The position numbers and the translations under genes are program-made. From the NCBI RefSeq assembly GCF_014204915.1, contig NZ_JACHMH010000001.1:5295501-5359500 (forward strand): a stretch of DNA of 64,000 nt, read 5' to 3'. Origin of the DNA: Crossiella cryophila (GTDB taxonomy: Bacteria > Actinomycetota > Actinomycetes > Mycobacteriales > Pseudonocardiaceae). The notes under the pieces are model-generated. The model saw only the letters and a list, made by a program, of their open reading frames with translations. It was not told where the DNA came from and did not search any database. Below are positions 1 through 7,960 of this stretch, piece by piece (the stretch's first letter is position 1; each line of letters begins with the position of its first letter).

Positions 1-1493
1 TCGGCGACGGTGGGCACCCGGGGTTTGGTCCGGTGCGGGTCGCGGCGCACGTGCGCCAGGCCCAGGCGCAGGTGTTCGGCGTCCACGCTGACCCACTGCC
101 CGCGCAGCCGGACCAGGTTGGTCTTGGCGGCCACCAGGTCGCGCAGTTCGTCCTCGGTGAGCACCTCATCGCCGACCGAGACCGACCAGCGCAGGGTGCC
201 CAGTTCCTCCCGGCTGAGCCGTCGTTCGCCGGCGATCCGGTCGGCCGGGGCGCTGTGCGCGGACAGCCGCAGTCCGGCCCGTCGCCGACCGCCCCAGGCG
301 GCGGGCAGCTGGACCTCGAACCCGGCCTCGGTGAGCCGTTGCGCGCCGCTGACCAGGAATTCCTCGGCTTCGGCCGTGGCGAGGTCGTAGCTGCTGGGCC
401 GGGCGCCGGTGATGGCGGGCGCGAGCATGGGCAGCACGAGCGCGGCCCGGCCCAGTTCGGCGGCGAGCAGGCCCTCGGGGTCGGAGAGGAACGGGTGCGC
501 GCGGCCGGACCAGACCTCGGCCGCGGGCAGCAGCAGGCTGGGGTCGGCGGCGGCGCGCAGGTGGAAGGAGAGCTGCCAGTGGGTGCCGTCGCCGGTCTGG
601 TCGTCGGGGTCGCCGCCGGGTTCCGGGGTGGACAGGGTGCGCAGTTCGGACAGGCGCACGCACACGGTGCCCTCGCCGAGGTCGGTGTTCGTCTCGGCGT
701 CCCAGGCCGCGATGGCGTCGGCGACCACCCGGTGCGCGGTGGCGGGCAGGTCGGCCCGGCCGTCGGCGGCGCACAGCGCCCGCAGCCACACCTCGATCGG
801 GCCGTCACCGCCGGTCAGCGGCAGGTCGGCGTGCGCGAGCCGGTCCCGCACGGCGGTGTCCACCAGCACGCCGAGGGCGTCCTCGACCAGCAGTGCCGGG
901 TCCGCGCCGTCGAGCTGGGCGGACTGCTCGGCGCGGCCGATCGGGGGCAGGGCCTGGGCCAGGCGCTGGGCGGCGACGGCGTCCAGGCCGCGCAGCACCG
1001 GTCGCCAGCGGGCGTGCGCGCCGTTCCCGGCCTCGCCGACGGTGGGCAGCACCCGGCCGCGGTGGGCCAGGTCGAGGGCCAGGCGGTACACCGCGCGCAG
1101 GTGCTGCACGGAGGTGCCGTAGCGGATGCCCTCGGCCGGATCGTCGAGTTCGGAGGGGTCGATGAGGACCGCGGGCACCGACCAGGGCTGCAGGGTGACC
1201 GGTTGGTCGGTTCGGGCGCGGTGCTCGCGGGCGCCGGTGAGGTCGGGGGAGGGCCGGGGGCCGTTGGGGCGGGAGGGCAGCAGCAGGGTGACCGGGACGG
1301 GCTTGCCGGGGTGCAGCGCGGCCAGTTCGGCGGTGGGCGCGGCGAACGGGTGCGGGCGTACCGACCAGGCGGTAGGGCGCATGGCGGTGGTGGCCGGGCG
1401 GCGCGGGCTCTCCGCCCACAGCAGCAGGCCCCGGCCCGGCGACCACAGGCCGTGCACGGCCAGGGGTGCGGGCGGGCCTGCCGGTGCGGTCAT
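1..1493 (-). CDS. SNF2-family DEAD/DEAH helicase, N-terminal part (cut by window edge)
   Basis: The minus-strand frame opens with ATG at 1493 and stays open to base 1, giving 497 residues without a stop, so the gene runs off the left edge. The start (MTAPAGPPAPLAVHGLWSPG, then LLLWAESP) and the following Ala/Leu-rich region match the amino-terminal SNF2-helicase-associated region of actinobacterial SNF2-type ATPases of about 950-1,000 residues. The ATPase motifs would lie in the missing half, so the helicase call rests on the N-terminal family resemblance alone. Such proteins are cytoplasmic DNA-dependent ATPases; their role in actinobacteria is not well defined. Long plus-strand frames over this region are antisense shadows. 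Confidence 0.75.
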   Translation of the reverse strand, partial: MTAPAGPPAPLAVHGLWSPGRGLLLWAESPRRPATTAMRPTAWSVRPHPFAAPTAELAALHPGKPVPVTLLLPSRPNGPRPSPDLTGAREHRARTDQPVTLQPWSVPAVLIDPSELDDPAEGIRYGTSVQHLRAVYRLALDLAHRGRVLPTVGEAGNGAHARWRPVLRGLDAVAAQRLAQALPPIGRAEQSAQLDGADPALLVEDALGVLVDTAVRDRLAHADLPLTGGDGPIEVWLRALCAADGRADLPATAHRVVADAIAAWDAETNTDLGEGTVCVRLSELRTLSTPEPGGDPDDQTGDGTHWQLSFHLRAAADPSLLLPAAEVWSGRAHPFLSDPEGLLAAELGRAALVLPMLAPAITGARPSSYDLATAEAEEFLVSGAQRLTEAGFEVQLPAAWGGRRRAGLRLSAHSAPADRIAGERRLSREELGTLRWSVSVGDEVLTEDELRDLVAAKTNLVRLRGQWVSVDAEHLRLGLAHVRRDPHRTKPRVPTVA

Positions 1494-1636
1494 GCGGCCC
1501 AGTCTGCTCGGTCGCACTCAGCGGCCGGTCAGCAGCCGGTCATCCTGCCGTTCAGGCCTGGCTGAAACATGCTGGCCGGACGCGTTGGCCGGGTTACGGT
1601 GCCGACCGGCAACTTCGATCCAGCTCTGGGGGCACC

Positions 1637-2599
1637 ATGGACCGTCGAACCATGCTCTCGCTGGGCGCCGCCACCGCGGCCCTGGCCATGACCGGTGAGG
1701 CCGCGGCCTCGCCAGGCCCGCGCGGCCCGTCGGATGCCGCACTGGCCCGTTCGCTGGGCGGCGACTTCCGCAGCGCGCACGCCGAGGTCAACGGAACCCG
1801 GCTGCACTACGTCATCGGCGGCTCGGGCGCGCCGCTGGTGCTGCTGCCAGGCTGGCCGCAGACCTGGTGGGAGTTCCACAAGATCATGCCCGCGCTGGCC
1901 AGGCGGCACACCGTGATCGCGGTGGACCTGCGCGGCATGGGCGGCTCGGCCAAACCGGCTGGCGGCTACGACAAGAAGACCATGGCCACCGACATCCACG
2001 AGCTGATCCGCAAGCTCGGCCACCAGCGGGCCGATGTGGCCGGACACGACATCGGCGCCATGGTCGCGCAGAGCCTGGCCGCGTTTTTCCCTGCCACAGT
2101 GCGGAAACTGGCCCTGCTCGATGTCGCGCACCCGGATGAGGACCTGTACCAGCTGACCCTGATCCCGCGTCCCGGTCAGCCGTTCTTCCCGTGGTGGTTC
2201 GCCTTCAACCAGGCGCAGGGCCTGCCGGAACAGCTGATCGCCGGGCGGTCCCGGGTGCTCATCGACCACTTCTGCGACATGCTGCTGGTCAACCGCGCCG
2301 CCATCAACGACCGCGACCGGGCGATCTACGCGCACGCCTACGCCACCCCGGAGGCGGTCCGCGCGGGCAACGGCTGGTACCAGGGTTTCACGCAGGACAT
2401 CGTGGACGAGAAGTCCCACGGCAAGCTGGCCATGCCGGTGCTGGGCCTTGGCGCGGGGCCGAACTACTGGTTCCTGGCCGATCACCTGCCGCGCAAGGCC
2501 ACCGACGTGCGGGTGGTGGAGATCAAGGACTCCGGCCACTACGTCGCCGAGGAACAGCCCGCCGCGGTCACCGCCGAACTCGAACGGTTCTTCGGCTAG
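1637..2599 (+). CDS. secreted alpha/beta hydrolase, epoxide hydrolase/dehalogenase type
   Basis: A 320-residue alpha/beta-fold hydrolase. The start at 1637 is chosen because it gives a Tat-like leader (MDRRTML, a hydrophobic stretch, then EAAAS); upstream in-frame starts would bury this leader. The nucleophile elbow AGHDIGAMVA puts Asp at about residue 138, as in epoxide hydrolases and haloalkane/fluoroacetate dehalogenases rather than serine esterases. The oxyanion segment LLPGWPQTWWEF and the catalytic His in DSGHYVAEE (about residue 301) fit the same clan. Substrate unknown; export suggests a small environmental epoxide or halide. It stands alone and is followed at once by the hairpin repeat at 2612. 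Confidence 0.85.
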   Translation: MDRRTMLSLGAATAALAMTGEAAASPGPRGPSDAALARSLGGDFRSAHAEVNGTRLHYVIGGSGAPLVLLPGWPQTWWEFHKIMPALARRHTVIAVDLRGMGGSAKPAGGYDKKTMATDIHELIRKLGHQRADVAGHDIGAMVAQSLAAFFPATVRKLALLDVAHPDEDLYQLTLIPRPGQPFFPWWFAFNQAQGLPEQLIAGRSRVLIDHFCDMLLVNRAAINDRDRAIYAHAYATPEAVRAGNGWYQGFTQDIVDEKSHGKLAMPVLGLGAGPNYWFLADHLPRKATDVRVVEIKDSGHYVAEEQPAAVTAELERFFG

Positions 2600-2611
2600 C
2601 CCGTGGCCCGA

Positions 2612-2750
2612 AGTCCGGTCCGCACCTCGCCGGCGTGTTGGCCGTTGTCGTACACAGTGTTGGCCGAACTGGTACACCCTTCGGCCAACACACCGTCCAC
2701 AACGGCCAACACACCGTACGACAACGGCTAACACGGTGGCGGGTGGGTGC
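2612..2750. repeat. composite inverted repeat of 21-22 nt units, copy 1
   Basis: Starts 13 bases after the hydrolase stop. The left arm holds two units beginning GTGTTGGCC; the right arm holds the inverse units GGCCAACACACCGTCCACAA and GGCCAACACACCGTACGACA and ends in GGCTAACAC. The outer left unit pairs with the last right unit, so the whole block can fold into one long hairpin. A second, longer copy lies at 43260-43418. Both begin with the same AGTCCGGTCCGCACC just behind a plus-strand gene. It could be a bidirectional terminator, a REP-like or MITE-like element, or a protein-binding array; no transposase is nearby. Confidence 0.85.
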
Positions 2751-2784
2751 AACCAGGTACCCGCCGTATTCCGTCTGGACAGGT

Positions 2785-3258
2785 ATGCGGAAGTTCTCAC
2801 TGGCACTGGCCGGACTCGCCCTGCTCACCGGATGCGGTGGCGGTCCGGCCAGTGCCGCCTGCCCGGCCATGGCCGCGCGCGCGGGCATCGGCCTGGACAT
2901 CGAGGCACCACTGGCGGCCAAGGTCGCCAAGGCCGAACTGAACGGTGCCGACGTGCACCTGTCCGAGTCGACCAAGGCCGGCCCGACCACCTGCACGGGC
3001 GGACAGCCCGAGGACTCCTGCTCGACCGGGATGACCCGCACCGGCGCGAAGAACGCCTTCCTGGACCAGACCGGGCTGAAGCTGGAACCGACGCGGCTGC
3101 GGGTGCGGCTCACCGACACCGCGGGCGCGGTGCTGGTGGACCAGGAACTGGAGATCACGCCGAAGGAGATCTTCCCGGCAGGCGCGCACTGCGGTGGCGG
3201 CCAGCCTCAGGCCGGGGTGCTGGTCACCGCCGACGGCTCGCTGCGCGCCCGCCCCTGA
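2785..3258 (+). CDS. small secreted lipoprotein of unknown function
   Basis: 157 residues. Signal peptide MRKFSLALAGLALLTGC with lipobox LLTGC, so Cys17 is the probable lipidation site. The mature part has further Cys residues (SAACPAM, TTCTGG, DSCSTG, AHCGGG) that could form two disulfides. No family recognised. The start at 2785 is the only one that places the signal peptide at the N-terminus; the longer frame from 2191 is a shadow of the preceding gene. Transcribed alone between the hairpin repeat and the next small gene. Confidence 0.7.
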   Translation: MRKFSLALAGLALLTGCGGGPASAACPAMAARAGIGLDIEAPLAAKVAKAELNGADVHLSESTKAGPTTCTGGQPEDSCSTGMTRTGAKNAFLDQTGLKLEPTRLRVRLTDTAGAVLVDQELEITPKEIFPAGAHCGGGQPQAGVLVTADGSLRARP

Positions 3259-3378
3259 CGCACCGGCGCCCGGACCGGTCAGGAATCGAGAAGCACCCGG
3301 CCGGTCACCGGACCTAGCGTCACCTCCAGGGAAAACGCGCTGGACCACCAGCCGTGCCCGGTTCCCGAGGAGGTTTCC

Positions 3379-3597
3379 ATGAGTGCGAACAAGCGAATCC
3401 GGCAGATCCACCGCTGGCTGTCCATTGTGTTCACCGCGACCATCGTGATCACCGCCGTCGCCCTGGCCCAGGAGGACCCGGTGATGTGGCTGTCGTACCT
3501 GCCGCTGCTTCCGCTGTTCCTGCTGCTGGGGACCGGGCTGTATCTATTCGCGCTGCCCTACACCGCGAAGTGGCGGCACCGCCGCACCCCGGTGTGA
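3379..3597 (+). CDS. small two-helix membrane protein
   Basis: 72 residues with a strong ribosome binding site (GAGGAGG ahead of ATG). Two hydrophobic helices, about residues 13-31 and 36-57, are joined by the acidic loop QEDPVMW; both ends are basic (SANKRIRQIHRW and KWRHRRTPV), predicting both termini in the cytoplasm. The start RIRQIHRWLSI is reminiscent of the first helix of PepSY-type membrane proteins, but no PepSY domain follows. Function unknown. A TAGCGT hexamer about 60 bases upstream is a possible -10 element. Confidence 0.75.
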   Translation: MSANKRIRQIHRWLSIVFTATIVITAVALAQEDPVMWLSYLPLLPLFLLLGTGLYLFALPYTAKWRHRRTPV

Positions 3598-3630
3598 ACC
3601 AGGTCACCAACCCTGTCCCAGACTGGCCGC

Positions 3631-5865
3631 ATGACCGCTCCGCTGAGGCCGCTCGCGCTCAACTACCCGGCCACCAGGCAGCTCGAGGTGTTCGCCGTGG
3701 ACGACGACGGCGCGCTCAAGGTGGTCTGGAAGTCCGACAACGGCACCTGGAACCCGCCGCATCCGTTGAGCGGCAGGGGTTTCGCCGGTCCGGGCGCGCC
3801 GCTGTCCGGGGTGTACTACGAGCCTGCCGGGACCCTGGAGGTGTTCCGGATCGGCCGGGGTGCGGCGCACGGGGTGTGGAAGGCCCCGCACGTGCAGGAC
3901 CAGTGGCGGGCGCCGTTCCAGCTGGCCGCCTTCCCCGCGGTGACCGGGGACGCCCATTCCGTCGCGGTGCACTACCCGCCCGCGCGGACCCTGGAGGTCT
4001 TCGCGGTGGGTGACGACGGCGGCGTGCACGCCACCTGGAAGTCGCCGACTGTCGGCTGGCAGCCGTCCTTCCGGCTGGCCAACGCGTCCGGGCAGGCGCC
4101 GGGTGGCGCGCCGATCGCGGCCGCGCACTTCCCGCCCGCGGACACCCTGGAGGTGTTCGTGGCCGGCGGCAACGAGGGGATCATCGGCTTCTGGAAGGCA
4201 CCGCACGTCCAGCACAACTGGCAGCCGCCGTTCACCCTGCCGGGCACGGCCGGGACCGTGCCGCAGCGGGCCGGGATCGCCGCGCTGCACTTCCCGCCGA
4301 GTCAGTGCCTGGAGGTGTTCTACGTCGACAAACGAGGCGCGCTGCGGTCGATGCGGAAACCGGCCGGCGCGGCCTGGCAGGGCCCGCACCGGCTCTCCGG
4401 CGACAACTTCGCGCCGCCGGGAGCCGCGGTGACCGCGGTGCACTACCCCTCGGCCGGGCAGCTGGAGGTGCACGTGGTCGACAACCTCGGCCGGGTCTGT
4501 GTGCAGTCCAAGGCGGGCAACGGAACCTGGGCGCCCGAACCGCATCCGCTCACCGCCGACCACGGCCTGGTCAAGGGCGCCCCGCTGGCCAGCGCGGCCT
4601 ACCCGGTCAACGACCAGCTCGAGGTCTTCGCCGGTGACCAGAGCTACTTCGCCCGGATCCTGTGGAAGCACCACAACGGGATCTGGGCACCCTGCCTGAC
4701 CCCACTGGGCGCGCGCACCGGGGCCGGACCGGCGCCGACCCTGCGCGGTGAACGGGTGTCCCAGGTCTCGGCCACACCGGCCTTCCTGGACGCGGGCGCG
4801 CGCGGCATCGACCTGGGTCCGAGCACCACGCACAACGGCAGGCACTGGGTGTTCTTCGGCGATGTGCCGCGCTCCGGCCGCGGCGACGGCCCCGCGCACG
4901 ACGCCGACGCGGTGGCCTGGGCGTCCAGGCTGACTCCGGACCAGGTGAGCTTCGAGCTGATCCGGTCCGGGCGGTACTTCGCGCCGATCACCGTGCGCAG
5001 ACCGGACGGGTCACTGCTGGTCCCGCTGACCGACCAGACCCCCACCGGCGCGTTCAGCCACGGCGAGCACGCCTACGTCTTCTACCTGATCTTCGACAAG
5101 CCGGATGCCTCCGGCTACAAGGAACCCAACGCCTACCTGACCAGGACGGCGAATCCGGGTGACGGCAAGCCGTTCGAGCAGGTGTTCCGCTGGGGCGAGA
5201 ACGAGTTCTGGCAGGTGGCGCCGACGGTGGTGGACAACGCCGCGTTCGACGACCTGCCCAGCGACACCGGCCGGGGCCTGGTGCTGCTCGGCGGCGGCGT
5301 CACCGACGGCAACCAGGCGGCGGTGCACCTGGCCTGGCTGCCGCTGACCCCCGGCCAGGCGCCGAGCGCGGGCGAGATCCGCTACCACCGCGGCGCGCAG
5401 GGCTGGTCGCCGCCGGGGGAGCCCGCCGGCATGCAGCCGCTGTGGCTGCGACCGCCCGGCTACACCTCGGTGTCGCTGACCTATGTCGCCCAGGCCCAGC
5501 GCTGGATCGCGTTGTACAGCAACGCTTCCCCGTTCGGCATCGGCGGCGAGAACCGCCCCCGCGACCCGGTGGTGGCCAGGGTGGCGTCCCGGCCGACCGG
5601 TCCGTGGTCGGCCGAGATCGAGATCTTCAACCCCTGCCGGGACGGCGCCTACGCCCGGTACATGCACTGGCCCGGCATCGACACCCTGGACGAGCAGGAT
5701 CCCAGCGGACTGCGTGACGGCACCGGCTGGGCCTACGGCGCGTTCATCCTCGAACCACTCACCCAGTGGCACCCCGCGGACCGGTCGGTCACGCTGCACT
5801 ACCTGCTCTCCACCAGCCGCCCGTACCAGGTGATGCACATGCGCACCCGGTTCCCGGTCGGCTAA
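3631..5865 (+). CDS. seven-repeat beta-propeller protein with C-terminal DUF4185-like domain
   Basis: 744 residues. The first ~350 contain seven repeats of about 50 residues built on LEVF.V...G.....WK (LEVFAVDDDG, LEVFRIGRG, LEVFAVGDDG, LEVFVAGGNE, LEVFYVDKRG, LEVHVVDNLG, LEVFAGDQS). This is the pattern of PLL/fucolectin-like propeller blades, so a sugar-binding seven-bladed propeller is likely. From about residue 385 a second domain (GIDLGPSTTHNGRHWVFFGD to VMHMRTRFPVG) resembles DUF4185, a propeller-like domain of putative glycan-active proteins. No signal peptide is visible from the 3631 ATG, which is odd for such an architecture. It converges on the 5862-7475 gene with overlapping stops. 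Confidence 0.75.
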   Translation: MTAPLRPLALNYPATRQLEVFAVDDDGALKVVWKSDNGTWNPPHPLSGRGFAGPGAPLSGVYYEPAGTLEVFRIGRGAAHGVWKAPHVQDQWRAPFQLAAFPAVTGDAHSVAVHYPPARTLEVFAVGDDGGVHATWKSPTVGWQPSFRLANASGQAPGGAPIAAAHFPPADTLEVFVAGGNEGIIGFWKAPHVQHNWQPPFTLPGTAGTVPQRAGIAALHFPPSQCLEVFYVDKRGALRSMRKPAGAAWQGPHRLSGDNFAPPGAAVTAVHYPSAGQLEVHVVDNLGRVCVQSKAGNGTWAPEPHPLTADHGLVKGAPLASAAYPVNDQLEVFAGDQSYFARILWKHHNGIWAPCLTPLGARTGAGPAPTLRGERVSQVSATPAFLDAGARGIDLGPSTTHNGRHWVFFGDVPRSGRGDGPAHDADAVAWASRLTPDQVSFELIRSGRYFAPITVRRPDGSLLVPLTDQTPTGAFSHGEHAYVFYLIFDKPDASGYKEPNAYLTRTANPGDGKPFEQVFRWGENEFWQVAPTVVDNAAFDDLPSDTGRGLVLLGGGVTDGNQAAVHLAWLPLTPGQAPSAGEIRYHRGAQGWSPPGEPAGMQPLWLRPPGYTSVSLTYVAQAQRWIALYSNASPFGIGGENRPRDPVVARVASRPTGPWSAEIEIFNPCRDGAYARYMHWPGIDTLDEQDPSGLRDGTGWAYGAFILEPLTQWHPADRSVTLHYLLSTSRPYQVMHMRTRFPVG

Positions 5866-7475
5866 TCCGCGATCAGCCCCCGCAGTTCCTCCTCGGTGAT
5901 CGGCAACTGCCAGTACGGCCGGGTCAGCACGTGGTCGAACTGCCGAGTCCGGTCCGTGCGCGCCCAGCCGCCGGGCCGGACGAATTCCTCGACGACGTCG
6001 TTCTTCTTGCGCACCACCATGGTCGCGTTGCCGAGGTCGAAGGCCGCGGCCACCTCGGCGAAGATCGCCAGGTACTGGTACTCGTTGTCCCGCAGCGCGA
6101 CCGACCTGTCCAGCCGGGCCGCGTGGAATCTGATCCGGGCCATGCCCCACTCGTCCGTCTCGGCGACGGTCCAGTCCGGCTCATCCCGTTGGCGGACAAG
6201 GAAGTCCGACGGGATCCAGCCGAGATCCTCGGCGGCTTCCTCGGTGGTCCTGGTGAGTCGGATCTTGGCCACCGGACCGACCTCGCGGCTGCGGATCTCG
6301 AAGTACCGGATCTCCGCGGCCGCGAGCCTGCGGGTGATCCGCTCGATGTCGGCCCCGCCGATCGGCAGCGTGTGCGTGCTGGCCGGTTGCCTCGTCGGCG
6401 GCCAGTCACCCGGCTGCCGGAACACCTCCCACGGCCCGGTCCGGCCCGCCGGGCAACGGACCACCGAGTAGGCCCGGTCGAGATCCTTGCTGTCCGCCGC
6501 GAAGTTGAACAGCGCGAAGTGGTGCCTGCCATCGGTCACCTCGGCATGCCGCTTGCTGTTCCGCATCGCCACCCGCGTCGCGAGCGGTTCGGCCTCGCCT
6601 TCCCGCAACGGCAACGAGATCCGGTGCCCGGGGCCCAACTCCGGGACCACGTCGTAGGCCAGTTCGAGGTCGAGCACATCGGTCGCCCGGTGGAACACCG
6701 CGTACCCGCCCGCGGACCCCGCCCGATGCTGCTGGACCAGTACCGCCAACTGCTCGACCGCGTGTTCCCAGCCGACCTCCACATCCAGCCGCCCCGGCTC
6801 CGGCGCCTGGCCCAGCAGGTCCGCGGATTTCCACCGGCCGTCCCCGGTGAACACCCACTCCCGCGGTTCCCGGTCCGGCACGGTCAGCACACGGATCACC
6901 GCGGCAGCCCGGCCGTGCTCGGTGCGGAGGTGGTGGCGGTGATTCACCGCCCAGCGCCGGTCGATCTGCCGCTTGAGGTGTTCCGCCTCGGCCGCGCTGA
7001 TCGAGACGGACTCCTCGGTCCAGTCCCGGCCGGACCACAACCGGTACAGCTTGTCGGTCTCCTCCCACATCCCGTACCCGACATACTTGTGCTCCTTGTG
7101 TGGATCCGGCTGCCGGATGAGCAGGTACGCCTTGTCCAGATCGAGCACGTCCACGGTGTCCTTGAACACCGCGTGGTACTTGAACTCGACCACCTCAGAG
7201 TCATACCGCGCGCCGCGGATCACCCGCACCATCTCGACCAGGAAACCGTTGGCGTACCCCAGATTCGCCTCGCGGGCGATCCAGGTCGGCTCGTTCGGCA
7301 CTTGGCTGAGCAGGGTGGCGGGTTGCCAGTGCAGGTCGTGGGTGAAGGCTTCTTCCACCGTGCCGGTCATGCGGACGACGGCGTGCGGGAGTTGCCGGCC
7401 CTCGATGTGAATCACCGTGTAGCGGACGTTCTCGTCCTCGACGCCGCCGTAGAAGTCGCGCAGTCCCCAGTTCAT
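5862..7475 (-). CDS. unrecognised modular protein, third gene of a paralogous operon (537 aa)
   Basis: 537 residues, no signal peptide, no family I recognise. It aligns along its length with the first gene of the operon (7957-9534), and its first ~165 residues align with the middle gene (7472-7960). Recurring elements are a V.R.TGT.EE strand, a W.PS(D)LL segment, and copies of Y.a.F...DV.DL..AYL(L/V).R followed by a Trp and a closing (L/I)P(I/L)..EE. The module ends ...YWQLPITEEELRGL. The ATG overlaps the middle gene's stop as ATGA, so translation is coupled. Rich in Trp, His and charged residues: probably a soluble cytoplasmic protein. Confidence 0.7.
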   Translation of the reverse strand: MNWGLRDFYGGVEDENVRYTVIHIEGRQLPHAVVRMTGTVEEAFTHDLHWQPATLLSQVPNEPTWIAREANLGYANGFLVEMVRVIRGARYDSEVVEFKYHAVFKDTVDVLDLDKAYLLIRQPDPHKEHKYVGYGMWEETDKLYRLWSGRDWTEESVSISAAEAEHLKRQIDRRWAVNHRHHLRTEHGRAAAVIRVLTVPDREPREWVFTGDGRWKSADLLGQAPEPGRLDVEVGWEHAVEQLAVLVQQHRAGSAGGYAVFHRATDVLDLELAYDVVPELGPGHRISLPLREGEAEPLATRVAMRNSKRHAEVTDGRHHFALFNFAADSKDLDRAYSVVRCPAGRTGPWEVFRQPGDWPPTRQPASTHTLPIGGADIERITRRLAAAEIRYFEIRSREVGPVAKIRLTRTTEEAAEDLGWIPSDFLVRQRDEPDWTVAETDEWGMARIRFHAARLDRSVALRDNEYQYLAIFAEVAAAFDLGNATMVVRKKNDVVEEFVRPGGWARTDRTRQFDHVLTRPYWQLPITEEELRGLIAD

Positions 7476-7960
7476 GTGCCCTCCTGGTATCGCTGGTCGA
7501 GCCGTCGCTGGACCTGTTCGGCCTCGGCCGCGCTCACCGAGACGTACTCCTCCAGACAGTCCCGGCCGCTGGTGAGCCGGTACAGCTTGTCGCTGCCGGA
7601 CCAGGTCTGGATCCCGGTGTATTTCTGCTCGTGGTAACGCCCCCGCTCCCGCAGGAGCAGGTACGCCTTGTCCAGGTCGACCACGTCCGCGGCGTCCTTG
7701 AACACCGCGTAGTACTGCGGGTAGACCGAGGAATGGTGCCGCCTGCCGCGGATCGTGCGCACTATCGAGACCAGGTGGTCCTCGGGCCCGGTCAGCTCGC
7801 GCGTGCTCCAGTCCGACTCGTTCGGCACCCGGCTCAGCAGATCCGATGGTTCCCAGCGCAGGTTGTGGGTGAACGCTTCCTCGACTTCGCCGGTCACCCG
7901 GACCACGGCGTGTGGGAGGCGTTGTCCCGCAACGGAAATCAGCGTGTACCGGGTCGTCAT
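7472..7960 (-). CDS. single-module paralogue, middle gene of the operon (162 aa)
   Basis: 162 residues, equal to one N-terminal module of its two neighbours (RYTLISVAGQRLPHAVVRVT, then AFTHNLRWEPSDLLSRVPNE). It runs to a natural end (RRLDQRYQEGT) and keeps ATGA overlaps with the genes on both sides (7957-7960 and 7472-7475). It therefore looks like an intact short gene kept in register rather than decaying debris. A partial duplication that lost the C-terminal modules is the alternative. Function unknown. The longer frame up to 8497 is a shadow of the upstream gene. Confidence 0.7.
   Translation of the reverse strand: MTTRYTLISVAGQRLPHAVVRVTGEVEEAFTHNLRWEPSDLLSRVPNESDWSTRELTGPEDHLVSIVRTIRGRRHHSSVYPQYYAVFKDAADVVDLDKAYLLLRERGRYHEQKYTGIQTWSGSDKLYRLTSGRDCLEEYVSVSAAEAEQVQRRLDQRYQEGT

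Noticed and set aside
33-1565. 510-residue plus-strand frame
   Set aside because: Antisense to the helicase gene; Gly/Gln/Arg-rich composition typical of a high-GC shadow.
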